The position numbers were made by a program, and so were the translations under genes. Shown in pieces: positions 59,816 through 64,000 of a stretch of 64,000 nucleotides of DNA. The DNA is from Pyxicephalus adspersus (Eukaryota > Chordata > Amphibia > Anura > Pyxicephalidae), in NCBI RefSeq assembly GCF_032062135.1, contig NC_092859.1, positions 70,996,068 through 71,060,067 of the forward strand, written 5' to 3'. The number at the start of each line of letters is the position of its first letter. Within the stretch, counting starts at the first letter, position 1. Below the pieces are notes generated by a model, which was not told the origin of the DNA, made no database searches, and saw only the letters and a program-made list of their open reading frames with translations.

Positions 59816-60234
59816 TAAGCTGCGTACACACTTGCAATAATTATCGTTGGAAAAGAACGACTAACGACCAATCATCGGATAATCGTTAACAAAAAAAGTG
59901 CACAACGACGCCAACGAACGAGGATTGTCACTGGAAACGAACGACCGTCCTGGCGGATCTGATTGAGCAACGATCCTTCACTATCTATTGTGTGTACGGT
60001 CGCTCAGTGATCGTGGATGTTTCTGTAGTACACTTTCTCCTTTCCATGTCACTTCCTGCATGGTTCAAAAGATCACATATAGCGCATGAACACTATTGGT
60101 GGATTATATTTGAACGATCCTATTGTTACAATATGTACAGAATTGTGCACAATAAGATCGTTCAAAATAATCGTACATAATCCTTAGTCATTCGTTTTCC
60201 AATGATAATTATTGCAAGTGTGTACCTAGCTTTA
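59816..60234. mobile_element. Q-family palindromic MITE, long form
   Basis: Left GCGTACACACTTGCAATAAT then TATCGTTGGAAAA; right TTTTCCAATGATAATTATTG then CAAGTGTGTACCTAGC. The inverted repeat is about 38 bp with few mismatches. The interior is rich in AACGA/TCGTT and differs from the 43338 and 60590 copies. Confidence 0.85.
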
Positions 60235-60589
60235 CAGTTGCTGCTTGATAAGGCCAGGAAAATCTGCTCTCTTTTTCAATTGTCTTACCCAGGTGCAACT
60301 CATTTGGTGGATGTGTAGTGGTGTGACGTCCCTATTCACTGAAACTCAAACTCTGATATAATGCAGTGATTCTTCCAGCAACAGAAAGCTTCCAGGGACA
60401 ATATATGTGCATTGGACACAGGAAGAGGGGGAGGGTGGCATTGATACAAAAGAAGAATAGGAAGAGGAGGTGACTATGCCAAGGATATTCTATCCTTTGT
60501 GAACCCCAGCTATTATTCTTGGGTGGAAGAAGCTGCCAGAGGACACAATTGTGGTGCCTATACTCACATACATCTGGATCCTTAGGGAT
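60235..60589. other. No recognised feature
   Basis: Short non-coding spacer between two Q-family elements. Confidence 0.45.
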
Positions 60590-60926
60590 AAGGCTGCGTA
60601 CACAGGTGCAATAATTGTCGTTGGAAAGGATCTTTCACGATCCTTTCCAATGACTAAAGACTGCACGATGCATTAACGAGCGCTGTACATACAGCACAGT
60701 TCTCCTCTATGAACAGGGGAGTGGGAGAATGACGGAGCGGCACCTCGCTGCACTCTCTCTCCCTTCACTTCCATTACGATCGTTCGTCAGCCATCGTCTG
60801 TGAATCCGCCAGGAGGGTCGTTTGGATGATGGACGATGAGCGCTGTACACACGCAAGATTCTCGTCTGATATCAGCCCTGAGCGGATTATCGTATGAGAA
60901 CCATTGCACGTGTGTATCCAGCCTAA
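60590..60926. mobile_element. Q-family palindromic MITE
   Basis: Starts AAGGCTGCGTACACAGGTGC, has the GGAAAGGATC/GATCCTTTCC hairpin near 60635-60649, and ends CCATTGCACGTGTGTATCCA then GCCTAA. The interior matches 43338-43669 along its length. Confidence 0.87.
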
Positions 60927-62346
60927 GTTTAACTAAGAGTCATAGGAGGGCCTTCATGTCGCTCTGCTTTCAAAAACGCCCTTGTAAAAGTCACATCAAA
61001 ACAGTAATTATTACTGGGTAGGCATATTCTTGGATCCACATCACAAGGTTCAAATACTGTAACTCATTCCGGCAGTGCAGAAGAAAGCCACACATGCCTT
61101 CCTATAAGGAAGTACTTTTATGTTGTTTTTACATCTTTTCCTGCTGGCAGCATGGATACATATTCTAATGTTCTCAGCTCTGCCACTTATGGGAAACAAG
61201 AAGGATGTAACAGTAGCACCAGCGTTGATAGGAAGCAGCAGCCAAACATAGCTACTAATAGCCCCCACAGGCAGCACTTGGTCATGAAGGTCAATAAGTG
61301 TTTCAGCTGCAGCTACATAACTTCATCCTTTCAGATGTAAAAATCCAATTGACAAATAGGTGTCCAAAATAGACAAAGACCAGGGCTTGCTAAATATGCA
61401 CTAGAAGTGCTCACCTAACCTGATGCAAATATTTTACCAGAAAGAGTGTTTAACACAGCTGGGGGTGGGGTGCCAAGCAGGCCTTTCAACAGCCTGTAGT
61501 GACCTCCAGATCTTAATTAACATTAACAAGGCTTGGAACCATGATGATTACTAAACCCCCTGGTATATCATCTGCAAGATGCTGCCACGTTATTGTCTAT
61601 GATATAGTATATATTTACTAAATAAAAACCCACATGTTCTGCCCTCTGCCTGGTGGTGCTGTTGCTACTGCTGCCTCCATATTCTTCTTACTACAACCTA
61701 TATGCACTCATTCTGATTACTAAAATACTGGCACTGGGATGCTAAGCAATCCTAATGTTTCTGGCAATGTTTCCTTCTACTCGTTCAAACCTACCATCCT
61801 CCCCTCCTTCAGCTGAACTCCCCACCCCAAAACGAGTGACCTTTCCAATGCATTATGCCTCTTCTATAATACCTAAATAATGTTTCTGGAAGAGTCCACC
61901 AAGGCCTTCAGCCTCTGTTATGAGACATAAATATTTTAAGAAGATTCCTCCAAGGCCTTCTGCCTCTGTCATAGGGGTCTGTATGAATATATTTTATTAG
62001 GAGGACCCTTTTAGTGGTCATAGCCTCTCAACTGATGTACCAATCAACTGTGGATAAAGTATGCCCAATATTTTTATTATATTGCCATTATATTTATTGT
62101 TTTAATCCAATCTAACGTCTAATATATTAAAGTGTTTGGGTACTTTTCAACTACTAACTCATAAATGACACCTTGTGATTTGATAACACCGGGAGAACGA
62201 TTTTAGGACCCTGGAGAACTGTGAATAATGAAAAATTTGTCCAAGGTAAACAAAATGGTTCTTCTTACTGCTGTACACATTCCCCCTTCTTTTTTAAATT
62301 AAATTTAGCTGATGAGACCATAATTAATCACCAAATTAAAAGTAAA
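60927..62346. other. No gene recognised; small local duplication
   Basis: CACCAAGGCCTTCAGCCTCTG (from about 61898) recurs as CTCCAAGGCCTTCTGCCTCTG about 60 bp later. Otherwise non-coding. Confidence 0.45.
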
Positions 62347-62461
62347 CTCTTCTGGGCAAGGTCCTTTCCTTCTATTGTGTCACTGTCTGTATCTGTCTGT
62401 CATTTGCAACCCCTATTTAGTGTACAGCACTGTGTAATATCTTGGCAGTAAATAAATACTG

Positions 62462-62497
<36 letters not shown>

Positions 62498-62525
62498 AAT
62501 AATAATAATAATAATAATAAAATAT
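62347..62525 (+). repeat. SINE-like tail, copy 3, with TTA/TAA microsatellite
   Basis: CTTCTGGGCAAGGTCC through TGTGTAATATCTTGGCAGTA, then AATACTG and a TTA run that switches to TAA at 62494/62495. The arms are perfect reverse complements for at least 26 bases each side. Confidence 0.72.
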
Positions 62526-63559
62526 ATTTTCCATTGACTTCAGTAGTATTCAGATTTAGGCTCAGGTGTATTGCCCAAACAGCTTAAGAACCGAACAGAG
62601 ACACGTTGATGCAAACCTACAGCTATATCTGATTCTCTAACTTGCCAGTACTTACTTTATTTAGGTTTTACTACATGTAATTTCACTTTAAGAAATGTAA
62701 GTACTCAAAGTAAAGTAATAGCACATTCTTTCCTACTAAAATACTACTGCAGAGGATTTACATTGTTCTGTCAGATAATATGTAAAATGTATAATATGAT
62801 AAATCTGAAATGTACAAATACACTAAAACACCACAAATGTTTAGTTTTTGTGTAATTTATCCGCTCAAGAAACCAGGTATAGTTCTTATTCTTGATCAAT
62901 GTGAATTTGCCTAACTTTATCTATGGTGCACACAGCATGATCTTGTTTATTGTACTCAGTCTGCTGCTTTTATTGGTGTTCCAGCATTTCAAGCTATGTG
63001 TACTTTTCAAGCAAAGACCAAAGGTAGATGTCACTATGTAAACTTAGAGGGTAAAGTTTATTTTTTTAGATAGCGGTAAACATATGACTTGACAAAATTT
63101 CGGAAAGGAAATCCTGCCAAAGGATAAACATGAAACCTGCTACTGTTGAACTGTCCTTCTGAAACTGCTAACTACCTGGCTGCTATTCTGACTCTTGCTT
63201 TCAATAATCTGGAAGTATTAAAGCTAGTGGGTCAGCAAAATCCAGACAAGTAGTTATATTAAAGGATGGCAGCCTGTATATTTCTATAGTGACCTGCTTC
63301 CAATAAATTTGTTTTTTAATCACTCCTTTATAAAGGGGCAAATAAACCTAAAATAAAAGTTACATGTCTTTAAACCCAAATGCCAAGACTCACACATATG
63401 GATTACTTTTCAAATATCTTTACAAAACATGAGAAATATTACATTTTATATACATAGGGTTGCCACATTTTCAGCACAAGATTACCAATCACTGTGAATA
63501 TACCTTTTTTTCAAGGTGTATAGGAATCCCAAGAAGGTATAATCCATTAAGTGCATGGT
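62526..63559. other. No recognised feature
   Basis: AT-rich non-coding sequence. Confidence 0.45.
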
Positions 63560-63930
63560 GCAGGTTTGTTGTTCAAATCGTAAATGATCTGGGGCAAAGG
63601 TTGTTTTTCAGACTATGAAAAAATGGGTGAAGGGTTGTTGTTAGGATTGTAAAAGACCTGAAGCAGGGGTTGTTTTAAGACCTGGATCAGAAGTGTGTTG
63701 AGACTGTAAAATACCTGGGACAGGAGATGTTGTTAAGATTGTAATACACCTGGAGCAAGGGTGTTGTTAGAATTGTAAAAAATGTTGGGAAAGGATAATG
63801 TTAGGATTGTACATGACCTTGGTCAATTGTTAAAGACATTGGGAAGGGGTGTTGTTACAAGTGAAAAATACCTGGGGCAGAAGTGGTTTTAGGATTGCAA
63901 ATCACCTGGGGCACCCTTGGGGCATGGCTG
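63560..63930 (+). repeat. Degenerate 35-bp minisatellite, about 10 copies
   Basis: The unit is approximately TGTTGTTAGGATTGTAAAA, GACCTGGGGCAAGGG. Units vary in length (about 23-36 bp) and are strongly diverged, so the array is old. Confidence 0.8.
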
Positions 63931-64000
63931 AATAAAACCCAAAACTACTTACTGTATATCTGGCACAAATGTGAAAAAGTCCTTGTGTGTCTACTTTTTT

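Overview
The window is repeat-rich, AT-rich vertebrate nuclear DNA with one assembly gap (394 N at 50507-50900). The mix of elements fits an amphibian, most likely a ranoid frog: L1 and CR1-like LINEs, Tc1 transposases of the type common in fish and frogs, hAT and TTAA-flanked piggyBac elements, and several families of long-arm palindromic MITEs. This species assignment is inference. Nothing bacterial or organellar is present: no operons, rRNA, CRISPR array or intact tRNA gene. No long intact reading frame exists; the longest open frames (about 170 codons or fewer) lie mostly in decayed transposons.

Layout. 1-3062: L1 relic on the minus strand, its ORF1 split by a 916-bp hAT element with an 8-bp target duplication. 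4674-6146: a roughly 650-bp sequence present twice, about 1% divergent, with a truncated palindromic MITE at the junction. 7066-8610: nearly full-length dead Tc1 transposon. 8750-9048 and 13937-14544: non-autonomous piggyBac copies; 32422-33360 holds a piggyBac transposase relic with the same terminal sequence. 10389-11860: internally deleted CR1-like LINE retaining an SGNH-type ORF1 domain and the end of the reverse transcriptase. 15-31 kb: mostly unique intron-like DNA with scattered MITE and SINE fragments and a hammerhead-ribozyme-like motif at 23811-23847. 36-38 kb: tRNA-like SINE and a Tc1 fragment. 38-47 kb: hAT MITEs and palindromic MITEs, one with two perfect 70-bp arms. 47378-48862: degenerate copy of a dispersed protein family that looks transposon-like. 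50-55 kb: Tc1/mariner fragments around the gap and a decayed Tc1-like transposase. 56-64 kb: more MITEs, two SINE tails, a palindromic TTA/TAA microsatellite and a 35-bp minisatellite.

Host genes. None is identifiable by name. A set of minus-strand open segments with good splice signals (31651-31791, 30415-30505, 28186-28265, 18261-18329, 17551-17608, 17157-17205, 9498-9694) has mutually consistent intron phases and may be exons of one unrecognised gene. Chance can produce such patterns in AT-rich DNA, so these calls carry low confidence. If real, much of the window is intron of that gene and the transposons sit in its introns.

The elements do not work together as a system. The relations that can be read are genealogical: piggyBac MITEs match the autonomous relic's end, SINE tails share one 3' module, and the palindromic MITEs form two main families, called P and Q in the entries.
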